64,000 nt of DNA, from positions 1-64,000 of the forward strand of contig NZ_MACH01000157.1 in assembly GCF_001884065.1 (NCBI RefSeq), written 5' to 3'. Under the pieces are notes generated by a model. That model was not told the origin of the DNA, ran no database searches, and was given only the letters and a program-made list of their open reading frames with translations. Shown here piece after piece: positions 42,654 through 53,186 of this stretch. Origin of the DNA: Bacillus proteolyticus (lineage in GTDB: Bacteria > Bacillota > Bacilli > Bacillales > Bacillaceae_G). The first letter of the stretch is position 1; each line of letters begins with the position of its first letter. A program made the position numbers and the translations under genes.

Positions 42654-42738
42654 ATAAGCAAGAGGTTATAAGGTTTATAGGAAGCTTATCTTTAGCGGGG
42701 CATTGACGAGTGTATTAGCAACAAGGGAAATCAAATAA
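42650..42738 (+). pseudogene. Frameshifted remnant of a tiny membrane-protein gene
   Basis: The ATG overlaps the preceding stop. The frame reads M-N-K-Q-E-V-I-R-F-I-G-S-L-S-L-A-G-H and stops at 42706. One-base adjustment in the GGGG tract at 42697-42700 would continue as A-L-T-S-V-L-A-T-R-E-I-K to a stop at 42738, giving a plausible short hydrophobic peptide of about 29 residues. It is either a decayed gene, a sequencing slip or a slippage site. Confidence 0.35.
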
Positions 42739-42758
42739 ATGCATAAAGGGGAAACGGG

Positions 42759-42986
42759 ATGGGATTAGCGGTATTATGTGTTGCGACGGCTATATTTGCA
42801 CTTTTGTGGGGGATGCAAAACTTCTCTCGTAATCCAGTGCCAAGTGTATGTATTATGATTGGTGCTGTAGGTTTATCATACTATTTATTAGTCTTAGCGC
42901 ATTATCATAAAACAGCAACAAGTGTTGTTGTTGGGGCAATTATTTTATCTTGTGGGCGTACTATACAAAAGGGGTTATTTCCATAA
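42759..42986 (+). CDS. Small membrane protein
   Basis: A 75-residue, very hydrophobic protein with two or three membrane segments and only a few charged residues. RBS AAAGGGGAAACGGG. It is last in the Xre cassette and is followed by a terminator. Family not recognised. Confidence 0.6.
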   Translation: MGLAVLCVATAIFALLWGMQNFSRNPVPSVCIMIGAVGLSYYLLVLAHYHKTATSVVVGAIILSCGRTIQKGLFP

Positions 42987-43028
42987 AAGCTGTTTATACA
43001 AAAGGTATAAACAGCTTTTTGTATTTTT
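42985..43028 (+). terminator. Terminator of the Xre cassette
   Basis: AAAAGCTGTTTATAC pairs with GTATAAACAGCTTTT, then GTATTTTTTT. Confidence 0.9.
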
Positions 43029-43040
43029 TTTACAAACTAC

Positions 43041-43071
43041 TTGAAAGTTACGTTACGTCACCTTTTATAAT
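43041..43071 (+). promoter_or_regulatory. MerR-type promoter with 19-bp spacer
   Basis: TTGAAA (43041-43046), 19 bp, TATAAT (43066-43071). The spacer holds GTTACGTTACGTCAC, a dyad of the form GTnACGTnACGTnAC. It is directly upstream of the MerR gene. Confidence 0.7.
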
Positions 43072-43086
43072 GAAGGAGAAGAGGTG

Positions 43087-43848
43087 ATGGAGTTGATTTC
43101 AATTCAAGAACTAACGAGGGAAACAGGGGTTACAGTAAGGACGTTACGATATTATGATCAAATCAATTTATTAAAGCCGAGTGGGAAAACTGATGGGGGA
43201 CATCGGTTATATAGCGAGAGAGATGTTGTTCGTTTGCAGCAAATTTTATTTTTAAAAGAAATGGGTTTTTCATTAAAAGAGATTACGAATATGTTAATAA
43301 CGGATGAGCTCAATTTAAAAGTATCGCTTGAAAAGCAACTTAAGTTTGTACAAGAAGAACAGAAAAAATTTAATCGAATGGAACGTATTTTACAAGCAGT
43401 TGTTTATTCAGTAGATGTAGAAGGGGAACTGGATTGGAAAGTTATGTTTGAACTCATTCAGCTTTCGAAACAGTCTCCTCGTATACGTGAAATATTTCAA
43501 AATGAAGTCTTTTCGAAAGAAGAGCAAGATTTACTTCATAATTTGCCAAATATGAGTGAGGAAGATCCGAATGTGTTAGAGTGGGTAGATTTATTAAAGC
43601 AATTACGTAACTTTATGAAAGACGGTAAGGAAGCATCGTGTGATGAGGTACAAGGTGCAACAAAGAAATTAATGCAGAAGTGTTTAGAGATGGCAAATGG
43701 TGACGAAGCATTTTTAGATAAATTGTGGGAAGTAAGAAAGTCAAAAGAAGATTCACAAAAAATGAGTATGTATCCAATTGAGGAAGAGCTTCTAGTATAT
43801 ATGGATGAGGCTTTTCGTATATATGATGAAAGGGAGAGGAATAAATGA
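43087..43848 (+). CDS. MerR-family regulator, TipA-like size
   Basis: A 253-residue MerR regulator: winged HTH (about 1-75, with R-E-T-G-V-T-V-R-T-L-R-Y-Y-D-Q), a coiled-coil helix, and a 130-residue all-helical C-terminal domain that may bind ligand (TipAS-like proteins are of this size). AAGGAG lies 8 bp before ATG 43087; a GTG three bases earlier is possible. The stop overlaps the start of the next gene, so the two are coupled. Confidence 0.85.
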   Translation: MELISIQELTRETGVTVRTLRYYDQINLLKPSGKTDGGHRLYSERDVVRLQQILFLKEMGFSLKEITNMLITDELNLKVSLEKQLKFVQEEQKKFNRMERILQAVVYSVDVEGELDWKVMFELIQLSKQSPRIREIFQNEVFSKEEQDLLHNLPNMSEEDPNVLEWVDLLKQLRNFMKDGKEASCDEVQGATKKLMQKCLEMANGDEAFLDKLWEVRKSKEDSQKMSMYPIEEELLVYMDEAFRIYDERERNK

Positions 43849-44465
43849 GTATACTCGCAGAATATCGATGGTACTTTTTAATTGGTGCAGAGATTGTATT
43901 TTGGCTATCAGCTATTGGATTCTTTTTACTAAGGTATGGATTTCGCTTGAAAAAGGCGAGCTTTATTATGGGGATTGTGCTACTCATAAATGAAGTGTTT
44001 ATTTTAACTTTAGGGGTATTGGACTATTATCAAACAGGGAAGTTCTCTAATTTTCAAATCATTACGGTAATCATCTTATTATATGCAGTTTTTTATGGGA
44101 AAAAGGATTTGAAGAAATTAGATATATATGTACAAAAATTAGTTGCGAAGTGGCGGAATGAACCGGCGCCTATTATCGAAGAACCACTTGAAGTAACAGG
44201 CATGGCGCACGCGAAGCAAGAAATGAAAACTTGGTTATTACATCTTGTTTTATTCGTTGTTGTTCATATATTCTTTTTCTTCGCGTATGGATTTATTCCA
44301 TTTGAACAGTGGAGCAATTGGTTAGAGTCAGGAATCGTTTTAAATAAAGCAGCAAGCCGTGTAAGCCAAGTGTGGGCTATTATTCTTTTAGCGGATACTG
44401 CAATTTCATTTTCATATGTGATTTTTCCGAAGAAGGAGAAAGGAAACGAGAAGCTACTTTCATAG
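43845..44465 (+). CDS. Six-TM integral membrane protein
   Basis: A 206-residue protein with about six hydrophobic segments and a basic cytosolic loop near 90-115. It overlaps the MerR stop (ATGA), so the regulator and membrane protein are one unit. The family resembles hypothetical Bacillus integral membrane proteins of unknown function; an immunity or stress-related role would be a guess. Confidence 0.65.
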   Translation: MSILAEYRWYFLIGAEIVFWLSAIGFFLLRYGFRLKKASFIMGIVLLINEVFILTLGVLDYYQTGKFSNFQIITVIILLYAVFYGKKDLKKLDIYVQKLVAKWRNEPAPIIEEPLEVTGMAHAKQEMKTWLLHLVLFVVVHIFFFFAYGFIPFEQWSNWLESGIVLNKAASRVSQVWAIILLADTAISFSYVIFPKKEKGNEKLLS

Positions 44466-44482
44466 AGGAAAGTAGCTTTTTG
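44450..44482 (+). terminator. Terminator of the MerR-membrane protein unit
   Basis: AAGCTACTTTC pairs with GAAAGTAGCTT around ATAGAG, followed by T. Confidence 0.88.
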
Positions 44483-44510
44483 GGTATACAAATAATTTTT
44501 ATAGGAGAGG

Positions 44511-44942
44511 ATGATAATAGAAAAAAGAAGCGGTTTTATATGCCTAGTTCTCTTTAGCTTAGTAGCATGCTCACAACCTAACAGTGCAATTGATAAGAAG
44601 AATGATGTCGTTGCAAAGGGGGCAGAAATTTCTAATCTAGATAAATTCGAAAAGTTCGTTTTGAACGTGGAACAAGGGGAAGTTGATAAAATAAGAATTG
44701 TAAATTATACACATGAAGGTGATCCGGTTTTTCAAACGTTAGAGCATAGTGAGAAAGAAATACTTTATGTGTTAGATAATAGACAAGACCAATTTGCTGG
44801 TGACCATAAAGGGTTACATAAAGATAGTTGTAAAAGGATTGTTAAAGAGCAACGTGAATCAGAAACGGCTTATAGGTTAATAGATTGTGCGAATGAAAAT
44901 GGGCGCAATGGATATGACTTATTATATATACCTAAAAAATAA
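44511..44942 (+). CDS. DUF4362 lipoprotein
   Basis: A 143-residue secreted lipoprotein: signal segment with lipobox L-V-A-C (Cys20), then a domain recognised as DUF4362 (I-V-N-Y-T-H-E-G-D-P-V and C-K-R-I-V). Function unknown; related proteins are common and often duplicated in Bacillus. AGGAGAGG is very close to the ATG, so the start is not certain. Confidence 0.72.
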   Translation: MIIEKRSGFICLVLFSLVACSQPNSAIDKKNDVVAKGAEISNLDKFEKFVLNVEQGEVDKIRIVNYTHEGDPVFQTLEHSEKEILYVLDNRQDQFAGDHKGLHKDSCKRIVKEQRESETAYRLIDCANENGRNGYDLLYIPKK

Positions 44943-44947
44943 AATTG

Positions 44948-44985
44948 ATAGAGGAAGGACGTTTTTTATTCCTTCCTTTTTCTAT
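44948..44985 (+). terminator. Terminator of the DUF4362 gene
   Basis: GAGGAAGGA pairs with TCCTTCC plus flanking TAGA/TCTA, with a T-rich 3' side. Confidence 0.7.
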
Positions 44986-45008
44986 GTATAACTTGTCGAA
45001 AACTTTAC

Positions 45009-45022
45009 CGAATATCTGTTCG
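45009..45022 (+). promoter_or_regulatory. LexA/DinR (SOS) box upstream of uvrBA
   Basis: CGAATATCTGTTCG fits the Bacillus SOS consensus CGAAC-N4-GTTCG with one mismatch. It is 73 bp before uvrB, as in B. subtilis where uvrBA is LexA-controlled. Confidence 0.82.
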
Positions 45023-45094
45023 TTTTTTTAGGTTTTTTATGGGCATTCGTGGTAAAATAATAATACAGATTTTTATGAGGAGGTCGGTTTTTAG

Positions 45095-47071
45095 TTGGAA
45101 CATCCATTTGAAATTATCTCAGAATATTCCCCGCAAGGTGATCAGCCGGGAGCGATAGAGAAGCTTGTAGAGGGAATTAATAGTGGAAAGAAAAAGCAAG
45201 TGTTGCTTGGAGCGACAGGGACGGGTAAGACATTTACGATTTCAAATGTCATTAAAGAAGTGCAGAAGCCAACACTTGTAATGGCTCATAATAAAACGTT
45301 AGCAGGACAGTTATATAGTGAGTTGAAAGATTTCTTTCCTAACAATGCTGTTGAGTATTTTGTTAGTTATTACGATTATTATCAGCCGGAAGCGTACGTA
45401 CCACATACGGATACATTTATTGAAAAAGATGCGCAAATTAATGATGAAATCGATAAATTACGTCACTCAGCAACGTCTTCTTTATTCGAACGAGATGATG
45501 TTATTATCGTTGCGAGTGTGTCGTGCATATACGGTTTAGGTTCACCGGAAGAATACCGCGAGTTAGTTGTTTCACTTCGAGTTGGTATGGAAAAGGATCG
45601 TAATCAATTGCTTCGTGAACTTGTTGATGTACAGTATGGACGTAATGATATTGATTTCAAGCGTGGTACATTCCGTGTGCGCGGAGATGTAGTTGAAATC
45701 TTCCCGGCATCGCTTGACGAGCATTGTATTCGAATTGAATTTTTCGGTGATGAAATCGATCGTATTCGAGAAGTAAATGCATTAACGGGTGAAGTATTAG
45801 CAGAACGTGATCATGTAGCAATCTTCCCGGCATCTCACTTCGTTACACGTGAAGAAAAGCTGAAGGTTGCTATTGAAAATATTGAAAAAGAATTAGAAGA
45901 ACGTTTAAAAGAATTAAATGATAACGGTAAATTGTTAGAAGCGCAGCGTATAGAACAACGTACACGCTATGATTTAGAAATGATGCGTGAGATGGGCTTT
46001 TGTTCAGGGATTGAAAACTATTCCCGTCAATTAACACTTCGTCCAGCAGGTTCAACACCATATACACTGTTAGACTATTTTCCAGAGGATTTCTTAATTG
46101 TTATGGATGAATCGCACGTATCGGTGCCGCAAGTAAGAGCGATGTATAACGGAGACCAAGCGCGTAAGCAAGTGCTTGTGGATCATGGGTTCCGTCTGCC
46201 ATCAGCTTTAGACAATAGACCGCTCACGTTTGATGAGTTTGAAGAGAAAACGAATCAAGTTATTTACGTTTCGGCAACACCAGGACCATACGAATTAGAG
46301 CAATCACCAGAAGTAATAGAACAAATTATTCGTCCAACAGGGCTTTTAGATCCACCAATTGATATACGACCAATTGAAGGTCAAATTGATGACTTGTTAG
46401 GAGAAATTCAAGATCGTATTTTGAAAAATGAACGTGTATTAATTACGACTTTAACGAAAAAAATGTCAGAGGATTTAACAGATTACTTGAAAGATGTAGG
46501 AATTAAAGTGAACTATCTTCACTCTGAAATTAAAACGTTAGAACGTATTGAAATTATTCGTGACCTTCGTCTTGGTAAATTTGATGTACTTGTCGGTATT
46601 AACTTATTACGAGAAGGATTAGATATTCCAGAAGTATCACTTGTAGCTATTTTAGATGCTGATAAGGAAGGATTCTTGCGTTCAGAGCGTTCATTAATTC
46701 AAACAATTGGTCGTGCGGCGCGTAATGCAAACGGCCGCGTTATTATGTACGCAGATCGTATAACGAGATCAATGGGAATTGCAATTGAAGAAACGCAGCG
46801 TCGTCGTACTATACAAGAAGCTTACAATGAAGAGCATGGTATTACGCCGAAGACGATTCAAAAGGGAGTACGTGACGTTATTCGTGCGACAACAGCAGCT
46901 GAGGATACGGAAACATATGAAGCAACACCAGCTAAGAAGATGACGAAAAAAGAACGTGAAAATACAATTGCGAAGATGGAAGCAGAGATGAAAGAAGCAG
47001 CAAAAGCGTTAGATTTCGAGCGTGCAGCTGAATTAAGAGATTTACTATTAGAATTAAAAGCGGAAGGGTGA
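45095..47071 (+). CDS. uvrB: Excinuclease ABC subunit B
   Basis: Damage-verifying helicase-like subunit of nucleotide excision repair. Walker A G-A-T-G-T-G-K-T is at 39-46, the beta-hairpin [10 protein letters not shown] near 93-102, D-E-S-H motif II near 338, and the UvrC-binding UVR motif is at the C-terminus. TTG start with GAGGAGGT. 658 residues. It overlaps or abuts uvrA; SOS-controlled by the box at 45009. Confidence 0.96.
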   Translation: MEHPFEIISEYSPQGDQPGAIEKLVEGINSGKKKQVLLGATGTGKTFTISNVIKEVQKPTLVMAHNKTLAGQLYSELKDFFPNNAVEYFVSYYDYYQPEAYVPHTDTFIEKDAQINDEIDKLRHSATSSLFERDDVIIVASVSCIYGLGSPEEYRELVVSLRVGMEKDRNQLLRELVDVQYGRNDIDFKRGTFRVRGDVVEIFPASLDEHCIRIEFFGDEIDRIREVNALTGEVLAERDHVAIFPASHFVTREEKLKVAIENIEKELEERLKELNDNGKLLEAQRIEQRTRYDLEMMREMGFCSGIENYSRQLTLRPAGSTPYTLLDYFPEDFLIVMDESHVSVPQVRAMYNGDQARKQVLVDHGFRLPSALDNRPLTFDEFEEKTNQVIYVSATPGPYELEQSPEVIEQIIRPTGLLDPPIDIRPIEGQIDDLLGEIQDRILKNERVLITTLTKKMSEDLTDYLKDVGIKVNYLHSEIKTLERIEIIRDLRLGKFDVLVGINLLREGLDIPEVSLVAILDADKEGFLRSERSLIQTIGRAARNANGRVIMYADRITRSMGIAIEETQRRRTIQEAYNEEHGITPKTIQKGVRDVIRATTAAEDTETYEATPAKKMTKKERENTIAKMEAEMKEAAKALDFERAAELRDLLLELKAEG

Positions 47072-47076
47072 AAATA

Positions 47077-49947
47077 GTGAGTAAAGATTTTATTGTTGTA
47101 AAAGGTGCTAGAGCGCATAATTTAAAAAATATTGACGTAACCATTCCGAGAAATCAGCTTGTTGTTGTGACGGGATTGTCTGGTTCAGGAAAATCATCGT
47201 TAGCATTCGATACGATTTATGCAGAAGGGCAGCGCAGATACGTAGAATCGTTATCTGCGTATGCACGTCAGTTTTTAGGGCAAATGGATAAGCCGGATGT
47301 TGATACGATTGAAGGTTTATCTCCAGCGATTTCAATTGATCAAAAAACGACGAGTCGTAACCCGCGTTCAACGGTTGGAACGGTAACGGAGATTTATGAT
47401 TATTTGCGTTTATTATTTGCGCGAATTGGTACACCAATTTGTCCGAATCATGGAATTGAAATTACATCGCAAACAGTAGAACAGATGGTAGACCGTGTTC
47501 TCGAATATCCTGAACGTACGAAGCTGCAAGTGCTAGCACCTATCGTGTCAGGGCGTAAAGGTGCACATGTAAAAGTGCTTGAAGATATTAAGAAGCAAGG
47601 TTATGTTCGTGTACGTGTCGATGGTGAAATGCTTGATGTATCTGAAGAGATTACGTTAGATAAAAATAAGAAGCATTCTATAGAAGTTGTAATTGACCGT
47701 ATTGTTGTAAAAGAAGGAATTGCGAGTCGTCTTGCAGATTCACTCGAAAGTGCTTTAAAGCTTGGCGGGGGCCGAGTTTTAATCGACGTTATGGGAGAAG
47801 AAGAACTTTTATTTAGTGAGCATCATGCTTGTCCGCATTGTGGTTTTTCAATTGGAGAATTAGAGCCGCGCATGTTCTCATTCAATAGTCCGTTCGGTGC
47901 ATGTCCTTCTTGTGATGGACTTGGCTCAAAGCTAGAGGTAGATTTAGAGCTTGTTATTCCGAACTGGGATTTATCATTAAATGAACATGCGATTGCTCCG
48001 TGGGAACCGACAAGTTCACAATATTACCCGCAACTTTTACAATCTGTATGTAATCACTACGGCGTTGATATGGATATGCCTGTGAAAGATATACCGAAAG
48101 ATTTATTTGATAAAGTATTGTACGGAAGCGGGGAAGAGAAAGTTTATTTCCGCTATGTGAATGAATTTGGTCAAGTAAAGGAAAATGAGATTTTATTTGA
48201 AGGTGTTATTCCGAATATCGAGCGTCGTTATCGTGAGACGAGTTCTGATTATGTTCGTGAGCAAATGGAGAAATATATGGCAGAGCAAGCTTGTCCGAAG
48301 TGTAAAGGCGGACGATTAAAGCCTGAGAGTTTAGCTGTTTTCGTTGGTGATAAAACGATTGCTGACGTAACGAAATATTCTGTTCAAGAAGTACAGGAAT
48401 TCTTCTCAAATGTTGAGTTAACGGAGAAACAACAAAAAATTGCTCATTTAATTTTAAGAGAAATTCAGGAGCGCGTTGGGTTCTTAGTGAACGTTGGTTT
48501 AGATTATTTAACGTTAAGTCGTGCTGCAGGAACTTTATCAGGTGGTGAGGCGCAGCGTATTCGTTTAGCGACGCAAATTGGTTCTCGTCTTACGGGTGTG
48601 CTTTATATTCTTGATGAGCCTTCTATCGGTTTGCATCAACGTGATAATGATCGTCTTATTCGTACATTGCAGGAAATGCGTGATTTAGGAAATACGTTAA
48701 TTGTCGTTGAGCATGATGAAGATACGATGATGGCTGCTGATTATTTACTTGATATCGGACCGGGTGCAGGTATTCATGGTGGTCAAGTTGTATCAGCGGG
48801 TACACCAGCTGAAGTGATGCAAGACGAGAATTCATTAACTGGGAAATATTTAAGCGGTAAAGAGTTCATTCCAGTACCACTTGAAAGACGTAAAGGTGAC
48901 GGACGTAAAGTGGAGATCGTCGGTGCGAAAGAAAACAACTTGAAAAACGCGAAAATGTCATTCCCTCTAGGTACATTCGTAGCAGTAACAGGCGTATCTG
49001 GATCTGGAAAAAGTACGATGATTAATGAAGTATTATATAAAGCGTTAGCTCAAAAGCTATATAAAGCGAAAGCGAAGCCAGGGGCTCATAAAGAAATTAA
49101 GGGTCTTGAGCAGTTAGATAAAGTTATTGATATTGATCAATCGCCAATTGGTCGTACACCACGTTCTAATCCAGCGACGTACACGGGTGTATTCGATGAT
49201 ATTCGTGATGTGTTTGCACAAACGAATGAAGCGAAAGTACGCGGATATCAAAAGGGACGTTTTAGTTTTAACGTAAAAGGTGGCCGTTGTGAAGCGTGCC
49301 GCGGTGATGGAATTATTAAAATCGAAATGCATTTCTTACCAGATGTGTATGTTCCGTGTGAAGTTTGTCACGGTAAACGTTATAATCGTGAAACGTTGGA
49401 AGTTAAATATAAAGATAAGAACATTTCTGAAGTATTAGCAATGACGATTGAAGATGGGGTAGAGTTCTTTGCTAATATCCCGAAAATTAAGCGTAAACTT
49501 CAAACGCTTGTAGATGTAGGGCTTGGTTATATGAAATTAGGGCAACCAGCTACGACGTTATCAGGCGGCGAGGCGCAGCGTGTGAAATTAGCTTCTGAAT
49601 TGCACCGTCGTTCTACAGGGCGTACGTTATACATCTTAGATGAGCCAACGACTGGCTTACATGCCCATGATATTGCACGTCTTCTAGAAGTGTTGCAACG
49701 TCTTGTTGAGAGTGGCGAGACAGTACTTGTAATTGAGCATAATTTAGATGTTATTAAAACAGCGGATTATATCATTGACCTTGGACCAGAAGGCGGAGAC
49801 AAAGGCGGACAAATCGTTGCTTCCGGAACTCCAGAGCAAGTAGTAAAAGAAGAACGCTCGTATACAGGTAAGTATTTAAAAGAGATTTTAAATCGTGATA
49901 AAGCAAGAATGAAAGAGAAGATAAAAGAAGTAGAATTATCGCAATAA
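47077..49947 (+). CDS. uvrA: Excinuclease ABC subunit A
   Basis: ABC-type ATPase dimer that finds DNA damage and loads UvrB. Two Walker A sites (G-L-S-G-S-G-K-S near 31 and G-V-S-G-S-G-K-S near 640), zinc modules C-P-H-C...C-P-S-C and C-E-A-C...C-E-V-C, and two L-S-G-G-E-A-Q-R signatures are present. GTG 47077 is used, behind AAGGGTG at the uvrB end; a GTG three codons earlier overlaps the uvrB stop. 956 residues. Confidence 0.96.
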   Translation: MSKDFIVVKGARAHNLKNIDVTIPRNQLVVVTGLSGSGKSSLAFDTIYAEGQRRYVESLSAYARQFLGQMDKPDVDTIEGLSPAISIDQKTTSRNPRSTVGTVTEIYDYLRLLFARIGTPICPNHGIEITSQTVEQMVDRVLEYPERTKLQVLAPIVSGRKGAHVKVLEDIKKQGYVRVRVDGEMLDVSEEITLDKNKKHSIEVVIDRIVVKEGIASRLADSLESALKLGGGRVLIDVMGEEELLFSEHHACPHCGFSIGELEPRMFSFNSPFGACPSCDGLGSKLEVDLELVIPNWDLSLNEHAIAPWEPTSSQYYPQLLQSVCNHYGVDMDMPVKDIPKDLFDKVLYGSGEEKVYFRYVNEFGQVKENEILFEGVIPNIERRYRETSSDYVREQMEKYMAEQACPKCKGGRLKPESLAVFVGDKTIADVTKYSVQEVQEFFSNVELTEKQQKIAHLILREIQERVGFLVNVGLDYLTLSRAAGTLSGGEAQRIRLATQIGSRLTGVLYILDEPSIGLHQRDNDRLIRTLQEMRDLGNTLIVVEHDEDTMMAADYLLDIGPGAGIHGGQVVSAGTPAEVMQDENSLTGKYLSGKEFIPVPLERRKGDGRKVEIVGAKENNLKNAKMSFPLGTFVAVTGVSGSGKSTMINEVLYKALAQKLYKAKAKPGAHKEIKGLEQLDKVIDIDQSPIGRTPRSNPATYTGVFDDIRDVFAQTNEAKVRGYQKGRFSFNVKGGRCEACRGDGIIKIEMHFLPDVYVPCEVCHGKRYNRETLEVKYKDKNISEVLAMTIEDGVEFFANIPKIKRKLQTLVDVGLGYMKLGQPATTLSGGEAQRVKLASELHRRSTGRTLYILDEPTTGLHAHDIARLLEVLQRLVESGETVLVIEHNLDVIKTADYIIDLGPEGGDKGGQIVASGTPEQVVKEERSYTGKYLKEILNRDKARMKEKIKEVELSQ

Positions 49948-49957
49948 GTTTATTTAT

Positions 49958-49994
49958 GAAAACCGAGTGGGAAGTACACTTGGTTTTTATTTTG
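49958..49994 (+). terminator. Terminator of uvrBA
   Basis: AAAACCGAGTG pairs with CACTTGGTTTT (one G-U), followed by TATTTT. Confidence 0.82.
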
Positions 49995-50134
49995 CAAAGG
50001 AAAACGGGTAAGAGTGTTAGTAGGTATACAAGCATATAGAATAGAATAAGTTGGTATAAGTGTTTGTAGGATACTTGCGTTTATTAACTATTAGCGTATG
50101 ATGAAATATATATGTTAAAAGGATGTGTAACGAA

Positions 50135-50515
50135 ATGAGATGGATTGTATCACTTCTTGTAAATAGCGTTGTGTTAATTGCTGTATCCGGACTTTTAAAA
50201 GGGGTTGCACCAGACGCATTTTACATAGCAAATATACAAACGGCAATTATTGCGAGTATTATATTGGCGGTTTTAAATGTGTTCGTAAAGCCGTTTTTAA
50301 TTTTAATTACGCTACCGATTACTGTTATAACGTTTGGTTTCTTCTTAATTGTTATTAATGCGATTACGTTAAAAATGGCAGATTCATTATTGGGAGACGC
50401 ATTTAATATATCAGGATTTGGTGTAGCGATTGTTGCGGCAATTTGTATTTCGATTTTTAATATGATAATCGAAAAGGCAATTGTTGAACCGTTATACGAA
50501 AAAAAGAGAAAATGA
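50135..50515 (+). CDS. yvlD: YvlD-like phage holin family 4 membrane protein
   Basis: A 126-residue membrane protein with four hydrophobic segments, of the PF04020 family (YvlD, formerly holin-like superfamily IV). In B. subtilis it lies upstream of hprK as here. ATG 50135 is favoured because the AAAAGG tract is too close to ATG 50123. Function unknown; B. subtilis yvlABCD is cell-envelope-stress induced. Confidence 0.8.
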   Translation: MRWIVSLLVNSVVLIAVSGLLKGVAPDAFYIANIQTAIIASIILAVLNVFVKPFLILITLPITVITFGFFLIVINAITLKMADSLLGDAFNISGFGVAIVAAICISIFNMIIEKAIVEPLYEKKRK

Positions 50516-50522
50516 CAAAAAG

Positions 50523-50557
50523 AAAAACATTTCATGATTCGTATGAAATGTTTTTTT
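50523..50557 (+). terminator. Terminator of yvlD
   Basis: AAAAACATTTCAT pairs with ATGAAATGTTTTT around 7 nt, then T. Confidence 0.9.
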
Positions 50558-50671
50558 CTATTTATTAGAAACCGTATTTCTTGTTTCCAGAAAAAAATGG
50601 TACAATATCCGATAGAATGGAATTTTACATCAAATGAGACTGAACCCGCAGCGGAGTGGAGGTTTATACAT

Positions 50672-51601
50672 ATGCCGAAAGTAAGGACAAAAGATTTAAT
50701 TGAACAATTTCAATTGGAGTTAGTAAGTGGTGAAGAAGGGATTCATCGTCCGATTGATACAAGTGATTTATCACGACCTGGAATTGAAATGGCAGGATTT
50801 TTTACATATTATCCAGCTGATCGCGTGCAGCTTCTTGGAAAAACGGAGCTTACGTTCTTTGATACGTTAACGACAGAACAAAAGCAAGAGAGAATGAAAG
50901 CGCTTTGTACTGAGGAGACGCCATGTATTATTGTAACTCGTAATCAAGATGTACCGGATGAGTTATTACAAGCATCACGTGAATCAGGCGTGCCTTTATT
51001 ACGTTCTGCTCAAACGACGACGAGATTATCAAGTCGTTTAACAAACTACTTGGAAGGTAAGTTAGCGCCAACAACAGCTGTTCATGGTGTGTTAGTAGAT
51101 ATTTATGGCGTTGGTGTTTTGATTACAGGTCAAAGTGGTGTCGGGAAAAGTGAGACAGCACTTGAACTTGTAAAGCGTGGTCACCGCCTTGTTGCAGATG
51201 ATAGCGTAGAAATTCGTCAAGAAGATGAAGACACATTAGTAGGAAGCTCACCTGATTTAATTGAGCACTTATTAGAAATTCGTGGTCTAGGTATCATTAA
51301 CGTAATGACGTTATTCGGTGCAGGGGCAGTAAGAAATTATAAACGTATTACGCTTGTTATTAATCTTGAAATTTGGGATCAAAAGAAAAATTATGATCGC
51401 TTAGGTCTTGATGAAGAGAAGATGAAGATTATTGATACAGAACTTACGAAGATTACACTTCCAGTTCGTCCTGGTCGAAATTTGGCTGTTATTATTGAAG
51501 TAGCAGCGATGAACTTCAGATTAAAACGTATGGGAGTCAATGCGGCACAGCAGTTCTCTGAACGATTAATGAGTGCGATTGAGTTAGGAAATCAAGAGTA
51601 G
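50672..51601 (+). CDS. hprK: HPr kinase/phosphorylase
   Basis: Bifunctional enzyme that phosphorylates Ser46 of HPr and Crh when glycolytic intermediates are high and reverses it otherwise, the sensor of CcpA-dependent catabolite repression. Walker A G-Q-S-G-V-G-K-S is near 153-160 and the second signature E-I-R-G-L-G-I-I-N near 202. ATG 50672 follows GTGGAGGT and gives 309 residues, the normal size; an open frame extending upstream to 50534 runs out of the yvlD terminator and is not credible. Its substrate Crh is encoded at 61002. Confidence 0.95.
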   Translation: MPKVRTKDLIEQFQLELVSGEEGIHRPIDTSDLSRPGIEMAGFFTYYPADRVQLLGKTELTFFDTLTTEQKQERMKALCTEETPCIIVTRNQDVPDELLQASRESGVPLLRSAQTTTRLSSRLTNYLEGKLAPTTAVHGVLVDIYGVGVLITGQSGVGKSETALELVKRGHRLVADDSVEIRQEDEDTLVGSSPDLIEHLLEIRGLGIINVMTLFGAGAVRNYKRITLVINLEIWDQKKNYDRLGLDEEKMKIIDTELTKITLPVRPGRNLAVIIEVAAMNFRLKRMGVNAAQQFSERLMSAIELGNQE

Positions 51602-51625
51602 ACTCTGGAGAGGGAGGTCATACAT

Positions 51626-52438
51626 ATGCTGCTAGGTTCCGTACCACAGCTTGACCGTGTAGCAATTCAGCTCGGACCGTTCCCTGTTTATTGGTATGGG
51701 GTTATTATCGGTACAGGCGTGCTACTAGGTCTTTGGCTAGCAACTCGTGAGGGAGAAAGGCTAGGTATTCCGAAAGATACATTTATTGATCTTGTATTAA
51801 TCGCAGTACCAATCGCCATTCTGTTTGCGAGAATGTATTATGTCATTTTTGAATGGGAATATTATTCGCAAAATCCGAGTCAAATTATTAATATTCGTCA
51901 AGGTGGTTTGGCGATTCACGGTGGTTTAATCGGGGCTGTTATTACAGGAATCCTTTTTGCGAAACGACGCGGGCTTTCATTCTGGAAGTTAGCGGATATT
52001 GCTGCGCCGAGTATTTTATTAGGACAAGCAATTGGCCGATGGGGAAACTTTATGAACCAAGAGGCGCATGGTGATGAAGTAACGAGACAGTTTTTAGAAG
52101 GCCTTCATTTACCGGATTTCATTATTAATCAAATGTATATTGATGGTGTGTATTATCACCCAACGTTTTTATATGAATCATTATGGAACTTTGCAGGTGT
52201 TATTTTACTACTCGCGTTACGAAAAGTGAATTTACGCCGCGGGGAACTATTCTTCACATATTTAATTTGGTATTCAGTGGGACGCTTCTTCGTAGAAGGT
52301 TTGCGTACAGATAGTTTAATGTTAGGACCACTTCGTATTGCACAAGTAATGTCTATTGGAATTGTTGTTATTTCTATCATTTTCATTATTGTGAGACGAA
52401 AGATGGGGCAAGCTGATAAAAGATATTTAGAAAATTAG
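51626..52438 (+). CDS. lgt: Prolipoprotein diacylglyceryl transferase
   Basis: Seven-TM enzyme that attaches diacylglycerol to the lipobox cysteine of prolipoproteins, the first step of lipoprotein maturation. The Lgt signature [13 protein letters not shown] (about 136-148) and H-G-G-L-I near 103 are intact. 270 residues. RBS GGGAGGT. In the hprK-lgt-ppaX-yvoF cluster; lipoproteins such as CccB in this window are its substrates. Confidence 0.95.
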   Translation: MLLGSVPQLDRVAIQLGPFPVYWYGVIIGTGVLLGLWLATREGERLGIPKDTFIDLVLIAVPIAILFARMYYVIFEWEYYSQNPSQIINIRQGGLAIHGGLIGAVITGILFAKRRGLSFWKLADIAAPSILLGQAIGRWGNFMNQEAHGDEVTRQFLEGLHLPDFIINQMYIDGVYYHPTFLYESLWNFAGVILLLALRKVNLRRGELFFTYLIWYSVGRFFVEGLRTDSLMLGPLRIAQVMSIGIVVISIIFIIVRRKMGQADKRYLEN

Positions 52439-52443
52439 AGAAA

Positions 52444-52477
52444 AGTAGCATCTTATATAAGATGCTGCTTCTTTCAT
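52444..52477 (+). terminator. Hairpin after lgt
   Basis: GTAGCATCTT pairs with AAGATGCTGC (20-bp perfect core AGCATCTTATATAAGATGCT); CTTCTTT follows. Probably a weak terminator with read-through into ppaX. Confidence 0.6.
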
Positions 52478-52504
52478 ATTCAGGTAATGAAAGGGTTAAG
52501 GACG

Positions 52505-53155
52505 ATGAAAATAAATACAGTGTTATTTGATTTAGATGGAACGTTAATTAATACAAATGAACTTATTATCTCTTCTTTTTTGCATACGTTACATACATAT
52601 TATCCAAATCAATATAAGCGTGAAGATGTATTGGCATTTATCGGTCCATCTTTGCATGACACTTTTAGTAAGATGGATACAAGTAAGGTTGAAGAAATGA
52701 TTGCATGTTATCGCCAATTTAATCATGAGCATCATGATGAGTTAGTGGAAGAATATGAGACTGTATATGAAACTGTTCAAGAATTGAAGAAGCAAGGCTA
52801 TAAAATCGGTATCGTTACAACGAAAGCGAGACAGACGGTTGAAATGGGATTAAAGCTTTCAAAACTTGATCAATTTTTTGATGTTGTCGTGACGATTGAT
52901 GATGTGGAACATGTGAAACCACATCCAGAACCACTTCAAAAAGCATTGAAATTATTAGATGCAAAACCAGAAGAAACATTGATGGTTGGTGATAATCATC
53001 ATGATATCGTCGGTGGACAAAATGCAGGTACGAAAACAGTAGCGGTTTCATGGACATTGAAAGGTAGAGCGTATTTAGAGGCTTACAAGCCGGACTTTAT
53101 GCTAGATAAAATGAGTGATTTACTACCGATTTTGTCTAATATGAACCGTTCATAA
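52505..53155 (+). CDS. ppaX: Pyrophosphatase PpaX
   Basis: HAD-family hydrolase that removes the pyrophosphate made when HprK dephosphorylates Ser-P-HPr, so it supports the neighbouring hprK. Motif I D-L-D-G-T, motif II T-T-K-A, motif III K-P-H-P and motif IV G-D-N-H-H-D are present. ATG 52505 gives 216 residues, the same as B. subtilis PpaX; an ATG at 52487 falls in its ribosome-site region. Confidence 0.93.
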   Translation: MKINTVLFDLDGTLINTNELIISSFLHTLHTYYPNQYKREDVLAFIGPSLHDTFSKMDTSKVEEMIACYRQFNHEHHDELVEEYETVYETVQELKKQGYKIGIVTTKARQTVEMGLKLSKLDQFFDVVVTIDDVEHVKPHPEPLQKALKLLDAKPEETLMVGDNHHDIVGGQNAGTKTVAVSWTLKGRAYLEAYKPDFMLDKMSDLLPILSNMNRS

Positions 53156-53186
53156 AGGTCCAAGTAAGCAAGTAGGGGAAATGTTT

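Noticed and set aside
50534-50671. Upstream extension of HprK by 46 residues
   Set aside because: It starts inside the yvlD terminator, has no ribosome site, and exceeds the family length; ATG 50672 fits.
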